In this document: positions 58,701 through 61,473 of the stretch, in pieces
Layout of the letters: each line of letters opens with the position of its first letter
Numbering within the stretch: the first letter of the stretch is position 1
Notes under the pieces: generated by a model
The model's input: the letters and a program-made list of their open reading frames with translations, nothing else
Database searches by the model: none
What the model was told of the DNA's origin: nothing
Program-made: the position numbers and the translations under genes
NCBI GenBank assembly: GCA_026874595.1
Contig: CM049306.1
Coordinates: 31,179,519-31,243,518 of the forward strand
Direction: 5' to 3'
DNA length: 64,000 bases
From: Sipunculus nudus
Lineage: Eukaryota; Annelida; Sipuncula; Golfingiida; Sipunculidae

Positions 58701-59546
58701 TAGATCTCACATAGCTCTTTATCATAAGCAAAACTGGTGGCGCCATCTGCAAATGTTTTTGCACAGTGTCCATCTGTTTGTCTGCCGTTGGATAAAATCA
58801 CTCATATCTCGGCAGTGGTTTGACTTATCTGCCTAAAATTTTGCAGGTTTATACATCTTTGGTAGCTTTCTGGATTTTGTGGCAGGTGGTGCCATCTACA
58901 TACACATTTCAGCTGCAGACATCCATGCTAATATGCAACAAACCTCACTCTATTTTCACCTGCCACTCAATCAATGCCTCACTTCACATGCCCCACTTTG
59001 ATTTTGGTGGATACAAGTAGTCGCTTGTCAACTACCCTATTCTAGTTATATTAATAATTTGTGCTAATTTACCAGTAGTATAACTAATTAAATAGTTAAA
59101 GTTTATTCAAACATGTCATACAATCATTTTCATGCAGATCCTTTAGTCATATAACAAGATCTGGTCTTCCAGTGATGTCCAAAACCTTCCGTCCATTTAC
59201 ACATATCACAGCAGGTGAAGGTCATAGGTGCAAGTACCAAGAGACAAGTGTTGTAACACTAACTCTTACTAAGTTGTGAATGAAAAATATTGTTGTTTTT
59301 AAAATCTAGAAGTTTTTAATATTACAAGCTAGAGGATCTAAGATTTAATGATTTGAGATTTGAATAAAGCACAAAAAAAAAATGCCACTGATTTCTGTCC
59401 TCCACCAGAACTTCTGTACATTGTGAAGCTTCATAAATCTTTTTTTTTTACTAGGTTATATATGAATATATACTGTACCTGCTGTTGCCCTTGGGATCAA
59501 TGTAGTTGATTTTATTCAAGCTCAACCATTTTCCCTTCGCTACACA
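3596..59546 (-). CDS. NUDT5: NUDT5-like ADP-sugar pyrophosphatase (Nudix hydrolase), split gene, 8 exons found
   Basis: Hydrolyses ADP-ribose and related ADP-sugars to AMP plus sugar phosphate in cytosol and nucleus (family knowledge). Eight minus-strand exons joined in order give 582 nt, 193 residues plus stop; human NUDT5 is about 219 residues, so roughly 25-30 N-terminal residues are missing. All eight have AG acceptors, the first seven have GT donors, and all seven junctions keep the reading frame. Exon 4 carries a complete Nudix box (G-x5-E-x7-REULEETGU type). Other family signatures seen: EGKW-like [56 protein letters not shown], and the C-terminal [12 protein letters not shown]. All exons look intact, so the gene is probably functional. 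The first exon, with the start codon, was not recognised upstream of 59546; it may lie beyond the window or be too short to see. The introns are full of repeats; the second is 35.9 kb. Confidence 0.93.
4522..4575 (-). CDS. NUDT5: NUDT5 exon
   Basis: 54 nt, acceptor gttttacag, donor gtaacgta. It encodes (E)[17 protein letters not shown], the counterpart of human GEFVEVISLPKNDLLQRLD. Phase 1 in and out. Confidence 0.9.
6641..6686 (-). CDS. NUDT5: NUDT5 exon
   Basis: 46 nt, acceptor gcttacag, donor gtgagaaa. It encodes [16 protein letters not shown], matching human INGDDAENARPKPKPG. Phase 0 in, phase 1 out. Confidence 0.92.
7071..7126 (-). CDS. NUDT5: NUDT5 exon
   Basis: 56 nt, acceptor ttattgtag, donor gtagattt. 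It encodes [19 protein letters not shown], matching human AVCMDPGLSNCTIHIVTV. Phase 1 in, phase 0 out. Confidence 0.92.
8059..8154 (-). CDS. NUDT5: NUDT5 exon with the Nudix box
   Basis: 96 nt, acceptor aattacag, donor gtaggtta. The translation has the full Nudix signature: Gly, five residues, Glu, seven residues, then RELLEETGF. The Glu residues of REUxEE bind the catalytic magnesium ions. The Gly codon is split over the previous intron. It ends ...RIKHLSP, phase 1. Confidence 0.96.
9360..9440 (-). repeat. tRNA-derived SINE-like fragment
   Basis: Read on the minus strand this contains a pol III A-box (TGGCGCAGATGG, 9425-9436) and a B-box (GGTTCAAGACC, 9382-9392) at tRNA-like spacing with D-arm and T-arm resemblance. 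The anticodon stem does not pair, so it is not an intact tRNA gene. A SINE body would extend to lower coordinates; its end is not clear. Confidence 0.5.
9576..10500. repeat. Tandem repeat (~326-bp unit) ending in a hairpin, interrupted by a MITE
   Basis: Two copies of one unit start near 9576 and 10222 (motif ttgagcttttgtatca, then a poly-G run, then ...cagagac, tttcatgga, ctccct, ttgtgccctgtta). They lie 646 bp apart; removing the MITE plus its target duplication leaves about 326 bp. The second copy ends in gacagac-type sequence and a hairpin at 10465-10493 (13-base arms, one mismatch, TTC loop). This layout resembles non-autonomous Helitron-like elements; that assignment is inference. Confidence 0.6.
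9907..10220. mobile_element. MITE, PIF/Harbinger type
   Basis: Terminal inverted repeats begin GGCCAAAA and continue through AGGTATGGTTCTCAGGCA on the left; the right end is its reverse complement (10187-10220) apart from A-run length. Both sides are flanked by TTA, a 3-bp duplication as expected for PIF/Harbinger (TWA). About 314 bp, no coding capacity, AT-rich interior with GCCCG runs just inside each TIR. Confidence 0.75.
10501..14954. other. Intronic sequence, no element recognised
   Basis: Part of the NUDT5 intron 8155-19407. A 19-base G run lies at 11330-11348. The stretches about 11940-12470 and 13980-14390 are less AT-rich, look non-repetitive and contain TAATTA-like motifs (for example aatttaattagg near 13993); they could be conserved non-coding elements but this cannot be tested here. 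Confidence 0.4.
14953..15935 (-). repeat. Possible LTR fragment (Gypsy-like), low confidence
   Basis: On the minus strand a purine tract GAGGAGGGGGTGA (15933-15945) directly precedes TGTAATACAGGG, as a polypurine tract precedes a 3' LTR. The opposite limit could be TGTTGACAG on the plus strand near 14954, giving TGT...ACA ends. No second LTR, coding remnant or target duplication was found. Confidence 0.3.
15936..19407. other. Intronic sequence, no element recognised
   Basis: Two CCAAT-type motifs (gccaatagga, gccaatcaga) lie at about 15969 and 16001. The segment 17240-17990 is non-repetitive and moderately GC-rich with several TAAT cores and could be a conserved non-coding block. 18130-18560 is T-rich with recurring cctgtgatatttt-like words. 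Confidence 0.4.
19408..19515 (-). CDS. NUDT5: NUDT5 exon (substrate-binding strand region)
   Basis: 108 nt, acceptor cctggcag, donor gtaagatg. It encodes [18 protein letters not shown] then VKQYRPPM and YTIEFPAG. The RPPM and EFPAG signatures are highly characteristic of NUDT5-class Nudix enzymes and sit directly before the Nudix box. Entry phase 1 and exit phase 1 match both neighbours. Confidence 0.95.
19850..20010 (+). repeat. tRNA-derived SINE fragment
   Basis: The stretch beginning cagcctggtggttacac (A-box/D-arm like), then ccctgtgacctaaaggtaac (anticodon-arm like), then caggttttattctcc (decayed B-box/T-arm) has the order of a tRNA-derived SINE head. A body follows with ctggctaaggtctttacc and gcactctggac. 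Boundaries are approximate. Confidence 0.5.
20800..21270. repeat. Tandem repeat, ~140-153-bp unit
   Basis: The word gtgacctctgacc recurs at 20808, 20946 and 21099, each followed by aaatatgcatggattttg-like sequence and preceded by caccaaag. The array ends near 21250 in ggacggacagacagaagg, a typical end of invertebrate tandem-repeat elements. The same family forms the array split by the DIRS element at 47.4/51.4 kb. Confidence 0.7.
21271..22394. other. Intronic sequence, no element recognised
   Basis: A hydrophobic 112-codon frame at 21587-21925 (plus) resembles no family and probably arises by chance. About 21840-22110 looks unique and could be regulatory. Confidence 0.4.
22395..22630. repeat. 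Degenerate minisatellite
   Basis: Imperfect repetition, period roughly 20 bases, of words such as tgtatttatgatgtatctctgt. Copies vary in length and sequence; no coding potential. Confidence 0.65.
22888..23086. mobile_element. Short inverted-repeat transposon (MITE-like), 199 bp
   Basis: Starts CAGGGGCGGATCCAGG and ends GATCCGCTTCTG, an imperfect terminal inverted repeat. Direct repeats GAACC flank it at 22883-22887 and 23087-23091. The interior has G-runs and a C-run but no transposase. Superfamily not assigned; the CAGGGG end is seen in several cut-and-paste groups. Confidence 0.65.
23702..23771. repeat. (TA)n microsatellite
   Basis: About 70 bases of uninterrupted TA. Confidence 0.95.
23772..28100. 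other. Intronic sequence, no element recognised
   Basis: Mostly AT-rich. 24460-24990 is notably GC-richer and apparently unique. G run at 25070-25082 and C run near 27294-27308. No coding exon on either strand. Confidence 0.4.
28138..28265. repeat. Inverted-repeat sequence
   Basis: CAAGCAGTCACAGA at 28143-28156 is the exact reverse complement of TCTGTGACTGCTTG at 28225-28238, with a further GCAGTxACAGA/TCTGTxACTGC pair inside. A related word (ttgcaagcaattgg) recurs near 28880. Probably a decayed foldback transposon. Confidence 0.4.
28385..28640 (-). pseudogene. LINE (CR1/L2-like) ORF2 C-terminal fragment
   Basis: Read on the minus strand, one frame gives [10 protein letters not shown], stop, LPSTI near 28484-28520, preceded by a basic segment. 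The pattern aaPxLWNxLPxxI is the conserved C-terminal tail of ORF2 in CR1/L2-like LINEs. The stop between WN and LP and the absence of the reverse transcriptase show it is dead and 5'-truncated. Clade not resolved. Confidence 0.6.
29080..31215. repeat. Nested ~280-300-bp tandem array with Helitron-like head and tail
   Basis: Words such as gatatgagcaattttcacc (29311, 29938, 30218), tctatggatatgcaca and gaaaactttccaagatggat recur about every 280-300 bp. A head (ggtgccatagtatccccagacaattaat, from 29630) interrupts the array, followed by C-runs and a (cttccat)3 run near 29740-29759. A tail at 30789-30813 has gtatcc...tgtctggggatac. Repeat units continue past this tail to a second, truncated tail at about 31200, so at least two copies are nested. 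Many units carry a GGTGGCxCCACCTG palindrome; a perfect CAGGTGGCGCCACCTG is at 29265-29280. Confidence 0.65.
31216..35864. other. Intronic sequence, no element recognised
   Basis: AT-rich. 33700-34030 looks unique, with a ttaatta core, and 31890-32530 is also non-repetitive. No exon found. Confidence 0.4.
35870..37236 (+). repeat. BEL/Pao 5' LTR
   Basis: 1367 bp, TGTAAATGTCC...GAGCTACA, the usual TG...CA ends. Contains a 59-bp tandem repeat. Should hold the element's promoter; a tatatatata stretch lies near 36470 but the start site is not determined. Confidence 0.96.
36657..36795 (+). repeat. 59-bp tandem repeat inside the 5' LTR
   Basis: Units begin gccaccagatgtcagcac at 36657, 36716 and 36775; two full copies and a partial third. 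The same array sits in the 3' LTR from 44175. Such arrays in LTRs can bind transcription factors; that is inference. Confidence 0.9.
37237..37360 (+). other. BEL/Pao leader; no canonical primer-binding site
   Basis: Immediately after the 5' LTR is gtgaaactcggacatccta, repeated about 23 bp later, then a third partial copy gtgaaactc. The TGG expected at the start of a tRNA-complementary primer-binding site is absent at the LTR edge, so the priming tRNA cannot be named. Confidence 0.6.
37361..38172 (+). pseudogene. BEL/Pao Gag N-terminal region, frameshifted
   Basis: Probable start ATG at 37361 ([10 protein letters not shown]...). The first part reads in one frame to about 37,905, then coding continues in the frame one base earlier: a Lys/Glu-rich, coiled-coil-like segment ([19 protein letters not shown]) typical of BEL Gag. 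The switch lies between 37890 and about 37925. A TAA at 38170-38172 then interrupts, in frame with the downstream 541-codon reading frame. Helical, charged, no membrane segment. Confidence 0.8.
38173..39879 (+). CDS. BEL/Pao Gag core, zinc knuckles and aspartic protease
   Basis: Open from the stop at 38170 to TAA at 39877-39879; counting from the ATG at 38254 it has 541 residues. Residues 10-190 resemble the DUF1759 capsid-like region of BEL/Pao. Zinc motifs follow: C238-x2-C241-x4-H246-x4-C251, C272-x2-C275-x4-H280-x4-C285, and a third Cys/His cluster C291-x2-C294-x3-H298-x2-C301. A retropepsin active site [10 protein letters not shown] has its Asp at residue 368 (DTQS replaces the DTGS/DSGS of many proteases, which is normal for BEL). 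Packages element RNA and cleaves the polyprotein. The terminal TAA and a second TAA at 39916 separate it from the reverse transcriptase in the same frame. Confidence 0.9.
   Translation, partial: DEEFSSTKGQTPHKDLNSLAAASLAEEMASSINTSRLPVPEPKTFSGDPLKFTDWKMTFMSLIDKKPLPASEKMFYLKMYLSGEARKAVEGYFYRESEEAYKSTWLLLQGRYGDPFIVKRDFLDKLAKWPKIGGNDPLALRELGDFMQSCVEAHVKGLDVLDDCEENHKLVKKLPEWLIHKWNRVVVESLDLSGDYPSFANFTSFIRKEARIACNPITSPFLLNSKAMDERSPHRAKSLNTRTENLNKGENSGTRPSENRQRAPCYICKDMNHGIAKCPVFAAKSASERKQYIQANNLCFGCLKRGHNSKECRTRHICDVCGRRHPTCLHENRPTTSPVTIQSEQSSSEINVSQVSNATSHVATQHSCATTSIVPVVVSSMQEPQKEILTYALLDTQSDSTFVLEELAKQLGENGQPVQLKLSTMTAVDTIIPSNSIYDLQIRGLGSETQIPIHHAYTRDFIPIDKTYIPTRETALQWPHLEHLASMLPPLQSCEVGLLIGCNCPWALAPLEVIRAGADEPFAQRTELGWSIIGASNPHLDRQGSKGFVHRITAREMPSPAVNETPEA
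39919..40563 (+). pseudogene. BEL/Pao reverse transcriptase, N-terminal part
   Basis: 214 codons between in-frame TAA stops (39916 and 40561). Contains the BEL entry segment [15 protein letters not shown], the LRVVFDCSA motif and the catalytic motif A as [12 protein letters not shown] with its Asp. It ends at FGLKYLAR just before the YVDD block, so the stop cuts the polymerase between its catalytic motifs. No ATG marks a real start; it is part of the broken polyprotein frame. Confidence 0.9.
40564..41319 (+). pseudogene. BEL/Pao reverse transcriptase YVDD block and RNase H, first part
   Basis: Same frame as the preceding segment. FYVDDGL (polymerase motif C, two catalytic Asp) lies 12-18 residues after the Met at 40576. 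Downstream are [18 protein letters not shown], the BEL/Pao connection motif, then RNase H residues in [13 protein letters not shown] (Asp 195) and [10 protein letters not shown] (Glu 239). TAA at 41317-41319 interrupts RNase H after its second acidic residue. Confidence 0.92.
41320..41847 (+). pseudogene. BEL/Pao RNase H, second part
   Basis: In-frame continuation. [12 protein letters not shown] supplies the third RNase H Asp (residue 21) and NPADHASRG the fourth (residue 67). [10 protein letters not shown] motif follows, the usual RNase H/integrase junction of BEL/Pao. TGA at 41845-41847 ends it. Confidence 0.9.
41848..43200 (+). CDS. BEL/Pao integrase with C-terminal DUF5641-like domain
   Basis: Open to TGA at 43198-43200; residue numbers below count from 41923. 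A His/His/Cys/Cys zinc domain has His near 47-54 and C85-x2-C88. The catalytic core has Asp 120 (SGMDCFGPF), Asp 182 (LHCDQGSNF) and Glu 232 (GGVWERQ), a complete DDE triad with 49 residues between the second and third members. The C-terminal part ([35 protein letters not shown]) matches the DUF5641 region found in BEL/Pao. The integrase itself looks intact but has no own start and lies downstream of the stops. Confidence 0.93.
   Translation, partial: LVQQQAFCREQEIIRKEDSLPSTSVLYSLDPILCGGLLHVGGRLKNLSVCEEIKHPVILPKNSHITDLILSHYHNKISHQGRSQTQMELRANGFWVIGGSKLVAKLIHNCVLCRKFRRPLEEQLMAELPKERVDVSAPFTYSGMDCFGPFLVKRARKESKRYGLINTCLSSRAVHIEMLEDLSTDAFINALRCFISLRGAVSQLHCDQGSNFVGARNEFRQALKQCDVKALEIFLSEKQCEFVFNAPSASHAGGVWERQIRTIRNILNATLAQFPGRLDDSSLRTLFYEAMAIVNSRPLTVQSINDLRSLEPLTPNHLLMMKSKVALPPPGKFVKEDVFGTKRWRRVQYLTEQFWSRWRREYITNIATRQKWHARRRNLKENDIVIIQDDTLPRNKWRLGRVVDTTKDSDGLVRRVRIQVGDQGGKGNLSSGHSVIERPIQKLVVLLEAE
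43201..43387 (+). other. BEL/Pao 3' untranslated segment with short polypurine tract
   Basis: 187 bp between the integrase stop and the 3' LTR. The last bases ggtgggag form the only purine tract adjacent to the LTR, the likely plus-strand primer site. Confidence 0.6.
43388..44754 (+). repeat. BEL/Pao 3' LTR
   Basis: 1367 bp, near-identical to the 5' LTR, followed directly by the CTTAC target duplication. Differences include a 3-bp insertion near 44499, a 1-bp T-run change near 44650 and a 2-bp deletion near 44726. Confidence 0.96.
44760..47339. other. Intronic sequence between the two retroelements
   Basis: A (TA)n run lies at about 45098-45155. Around 45003-45040, tgatgaaggagcctgtgagctctgcaag contains a small hairpin of the type found at ends of some retroelements. 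45740-45860 repeats gtgccctct words about every 50 bp. 46000-46950 is described separately. No exon found. Confidence 0.45.
46000..46950. promoter_or_regulatory. GC-richer unique block with promoter/enhancer-type motifs
   Basis: In contrast to its surroundings this block is CpG-containing and non-repetitive. It has a TATA-like ctatatataa at 46422-46431, a CCAAT box agccaatcag at 46518-46527, a tgacgta CRE-like word near 46244 and a POU octamer ATGCAAAT at 46888-46895. No open frame or exon was recognised. Promoter or enhancer function is inference from motifs only. Confidence 0.3.
47340..47431. repeat. Left part of a ~150-bp tandem array split by the DIRS element
   Basis: ctggtgagctctgacctcatttaatatgtg...gagaatgaaattcaggtacgaac is one unit of the gtgacctctgacc family; the unit resumes at 51385 with ttattggtaaatatttataatgag. 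Confidence 0.75.
47432..47643 (-). repeat. DIRS left inverted terminal repeat
   Basis: Starts with 16 C, then attccctccctgtgaatgg. From about 47497 to 47643 it is the reverse complement of 51208-51354 with three mismatches seen. Its first 57 non-C bases (47448-47504) pair with 47684-47740 with one mismatch. Confidence 0.85.
47684..47795 (-). repeat. DIRS internal complementary region
   Basis: 47684-47740 is the reverse complement of the left extremity (47448-47504) and is followed by eight G, the complement of the terminal C run. 47749-47793 is the reverse complement of the right extremity (about 51340-51384). The junction therefore reads right end fused to left end, as needed to template the circular intermediate in the DIRS replication model. 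Confidence 0.85.
47985..48640 (-). pseudogene. DIRS tyrosine recombinase fragment
   Basis: In the frame ending at 47948 (start 48439), residues 42-51 read [10 protein letters not shown], 64-69 MLFISR, 83-96 [14 protein letters not shown] and 135-143 GSWMSPSTF, all in the order of DIRS recombinases. The expected HxxR-type motif after VKA is now PDVT, so catalytic His and Arg are lost. The FYLxDV segment carrying the nucleophilic Tyr is present as FYLSDV at about 47988-48005 but in another frame, so a frameshift lies near 48013. Decayed N-terminal sequence reaches about 48640. This enzyme would integrate the circular DNA without target duplication. Confidence 0.72.
48641..49060 (-). pseudogene. 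DIRS reverse transcriptase fragment
   Basis: Within the frame 49341-48628, residues 120-134 read [15 protein letters not shown], resembling the FxVPKxxGGxRxIIDL entry motif of DIRS polymerases, followed by [13 protein letters not shown] (146-158), the helix before motif A. The motif A Asp and the later YxDD block are not visible. The identification leans on position next to the recombinase and on the element's ends. Confidence 0.55.
49061..51207 (-). other. DIRS 5' region, presumed gag, frames degenerate
   Basis: GC-rich, with overlapping Arg/Pro/Gly-rich frames on both strands, none recognisable. By DIRS layout this should be gag. It contains a three-copy 103-bp repeat and a poly-C run near 50847. 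Confidence 0.5.
49921..50229. repeat. 103-bp tandem repeat, three copies, inside the DIRS element
   Basis: Units begin aggtcca(g/c)ca at 49921, 50024 and 50127 and include gatcttatgccagggcggga. Copies are highly similar. 103 is not divisible by three, so a frame through the array changes at each copy. Confidence 0.92.
51208..51384 (-). repeat. DIRS right inverted terminal repeat
   Basis: Reverse complement of the left ITR over about 147 bp, then a different outer end (cacaattatgtttacgtgataaa) that is copied inverted at 47749-47793. On the element's coding strand this is the 5' end. Confidence 0.85.
51385..51930. repeat. Right part of the ~150-bp tandem array
   Basis: gtga(a/c)ctctgacc words at about 51467, 51630 and 51770 and a decayed one near 51907, with tgagtttcatcaaaatcc segments between. 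Same family as 20.8-21.25 kb. Confidence 0.75.
51931..55417. other. Intronic sequence with microsatellites
   Basis: (TA)n-rich stretches at 52101-52135 and 52195-52233. 53.0-53.4 kb holds a 139-codon minus frame with no recognisable family. The words gccacctggcagcagacagagtaa (54205) and gccacctagcatcagacagagtaa (54789) are related copies of a short unidentified repeat. Confidence 0.4.
55418..55467 (-). CDS. NUDT5: NUDT5 exon
   Basis: 50 nt, acceptor tatttcag, donor gtaagtt. It encodes (R)[16 protein letters not shown], corresponding to human TRTWESVKRTTRKEQTAD. The exon begins with the last base of the Arg codon and ends with one base of a codon finished by the 19408-19515 exon, so phases agree across the 35.9-kb intron. 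Confidence 0.92.
55468..56984. other. NUDT5 intron, with (TA)n at 55679-55736
   Basis: AT-rich. The microsatellite is interrupted once by an extra AA. Nothing else recognised. Confidence 0.5.
56985..57805 (+). repeat. ~300-bp tandem repeat ending in a hairpin
   Basis: The word ggtcaaggtc recurs at 57016, 57315 and 57616, each followed by cttcgaactt and gattttgt. Units also share atcccgctcacaagg and gactatcagtcccta. The array ends with gccagacggacggatggac and a hairpin (agcccatcagcc taa gggctgagggct) at 57775-57801. The second unit contains taggtggcgccacc. Resembles non-autonomous Helitron-like elements of invertebrates (inference). Confidence 0.7.
58300..58960. repeat. ~268-bp tandem repeat
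   Basis: gcacag(c/t)gtccatctgtt recurs at 58493 and 58761, with ggataaaatcactcatatctc and atagctttctggattttgt-like words in each unit. Each unit carries GGTGGCGCCA near its start. Different from the arrays at 57 and 61.5 kb except for that motif. Confidence 0.7.
59479..59546 (-). CDS. NUDT5: NUDT5 exon (first one found)
   Basis: 68 nt between an acceptor read as ttacag and a donor gtacag on the minus strand. It encodes [15 protein letters not shown] followed by IDPKGNSR, matching the family's SEGKWVKLEK...DPTGKTR segment just before the Nudix fold. It starts in phase 0 and ends in phase 2, fitting the next exon, which completes the Arg codon. Confidence 0.9.
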
Positions 59547-61473
59547 CTGTAAGATATCAAATTGAACCTATCATTAACAACTATATTAACCATTTTGTAA
59601 ATATAGGAATTGTTACAATGGTTATGCTTATATTCAATAATTTTTACATGAGATGGCATGAACTATGAATCCTGTGAGAATAAGAAAAAATTTTAAGAGC
59701 AATTTACAATATTTATATACATTTGATATGTTAGAGGTCTGTTAAGAATATTTTGGAAGTTCTGTGCTTTTAAAAAGTGACTCATGTGTCACGGCACTCA
59801 GCTGACTAGCTTGCCTAATAAGGCAGCCTTTTTTCCAACCAATGAAGGACATAGTTGTGTATTATTGTGTAGATGGGTAGGCGTATGATTTAATGATAGG
59901 ACCAGCTTTTAACTATAGGCTCAACTGAAAACACTGATCATTACAGAATTTTTTTATTTTTATATATTGTTAATGATATCACCAGTAACTATTGCACATT
60001 TATTTTATAGATTTGTATTACTCTTCCGTTTAGCTGACTGTTAGTTAACTGAGCTATAGTGATTGGTCAGCATCCGACATCTATCCGTCTGTACATTAGA
60101 CTGGCACATATTGACACCACTGAACCTATAAACCTGAAATCAGGCATACAGCTTGATGTACCTAAGATCTCCTACCTACCCCAATACTGGGTCACTGTGA
60201 CTTTGTTCATTTGAGAAATTCAGGAAAAACCACCTACCTCGATTATCCATTAAAATCCTTTTGTTACACTTCAAGACTGCCTAATAACAAAACTACTGCT
60301 GTTGCTTTGTTCATATTTGGCATAAATATTCAACCATATGGTTCCTATGTATATGCCAGAAATTAGGTCAATATTGTGTAATTTGTAGGTGTTAAAGGCC
60401 TGAACATAATTTACATTGTCAAATATCAGGAAAGAAATATAACCTTTTAATATGGTAACTGTGGAAGCAAGAGAGCCTTTTTCCAACATGTAGCTGTATT
60501 TAATTGAGATTTAATTGGATACCAGCACTGTTTATTTAAATTTCACATCATGCAAAATTAATGTTAGAATTTTTAATAATCTGAACTTTGAAAGCATTAG
60601 ATGAAACACTCTAGCTTCTATTGAAGCCTTTAGAAGACCATGTCACTGTCAGGCAATCCAGAGATTATGTAGCTGACCCCCCCCCCCACCCCCCCACCCC
60701 CCACCCCCTACCCCTTCCACCTCCAGCTGAGTTCCTGTGCTGGCCTGTAGTCTGATTTGTCATGGTGTAGTCTGGGCCAGAGGTAACTTCCAGGTGACCC
60801 CAGTACAGGTAACCTGTTACATAAGTCAGTTGGTGGGATGATCTCTCAAGTAAAATCCAACTCGGGGAATGAATTTTGACAAAATAAGTGCTATTAAGAT
60901 GTAACCTGTTTCCCAATTCAGTTACAATCACATATGAAATGATATAATCTTTAATTACCTCATGTTTATGATGCTTATGTATTCTTTTTGCTCTCAAGGA
61001 TTAAGACTTATCTTTTCTAATGCCATTTGGTACAGTGGACAAGGAACTGACTGATTGGCTTGGTCTGCTGAGGGAGAGAGAGATTGCTGGTCTATGAATT
61101 TCTGAGCTGCTCCCGCCCCCCCCCCCCCCCTTCCCACACATATACACACAGAAGAAAGAACATCATTAATGTTCTTATGTTAAGGTTTATGTCTTTCTTT
61201 AATCCTAACACCTTATCACAGATACCCTCTCTGCAAATGAGTTTTAAAGCAAACACTTTTACAGTTAATTTTCAATAAACTATGATTTCTGTATTGATTT
61301 AACTACATAATTTTTAGAAAATGGAATCTCACACAAATGCAATACATAACTATAATGCCTAATTACAGTTGCTGTTTCCATTAATTAATGGTAAACACAC
61401 AAATAGTTACGGATTTCATTAATGGGATAATTATATAGCTAACTAGATATTTCTTGGCACCGCAGGTGCCATA
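59547..61473. other. Upstream of the first recognised NUDT5 exon
   Basis: No start-codon exon found. 60005-60125 (gtttagctgactgttagt...gagctatagtgat) looks like the reversed end of the repeat family at 10.4 kb. A C-rich tract lies at 60677-60710 and a C run at 61115-61130. Confidence 0.4.
60677..60712 (-). other. Potential G-quadruplex tract on the minus strand
   Basis: Five runs of four or more C separated by single A or TA; the complementary strand has G runs with one- or two-base loops. Confidence 0.7.

Noticed and set aside
60235-60997. Possible NUDT5 start-codon exon (frames ending at gtaatta near 60957 or gtagg near 60233)
   Set aside because: Phase could fit, but neither has an ATG with a plausible peptide leading to the next exon.
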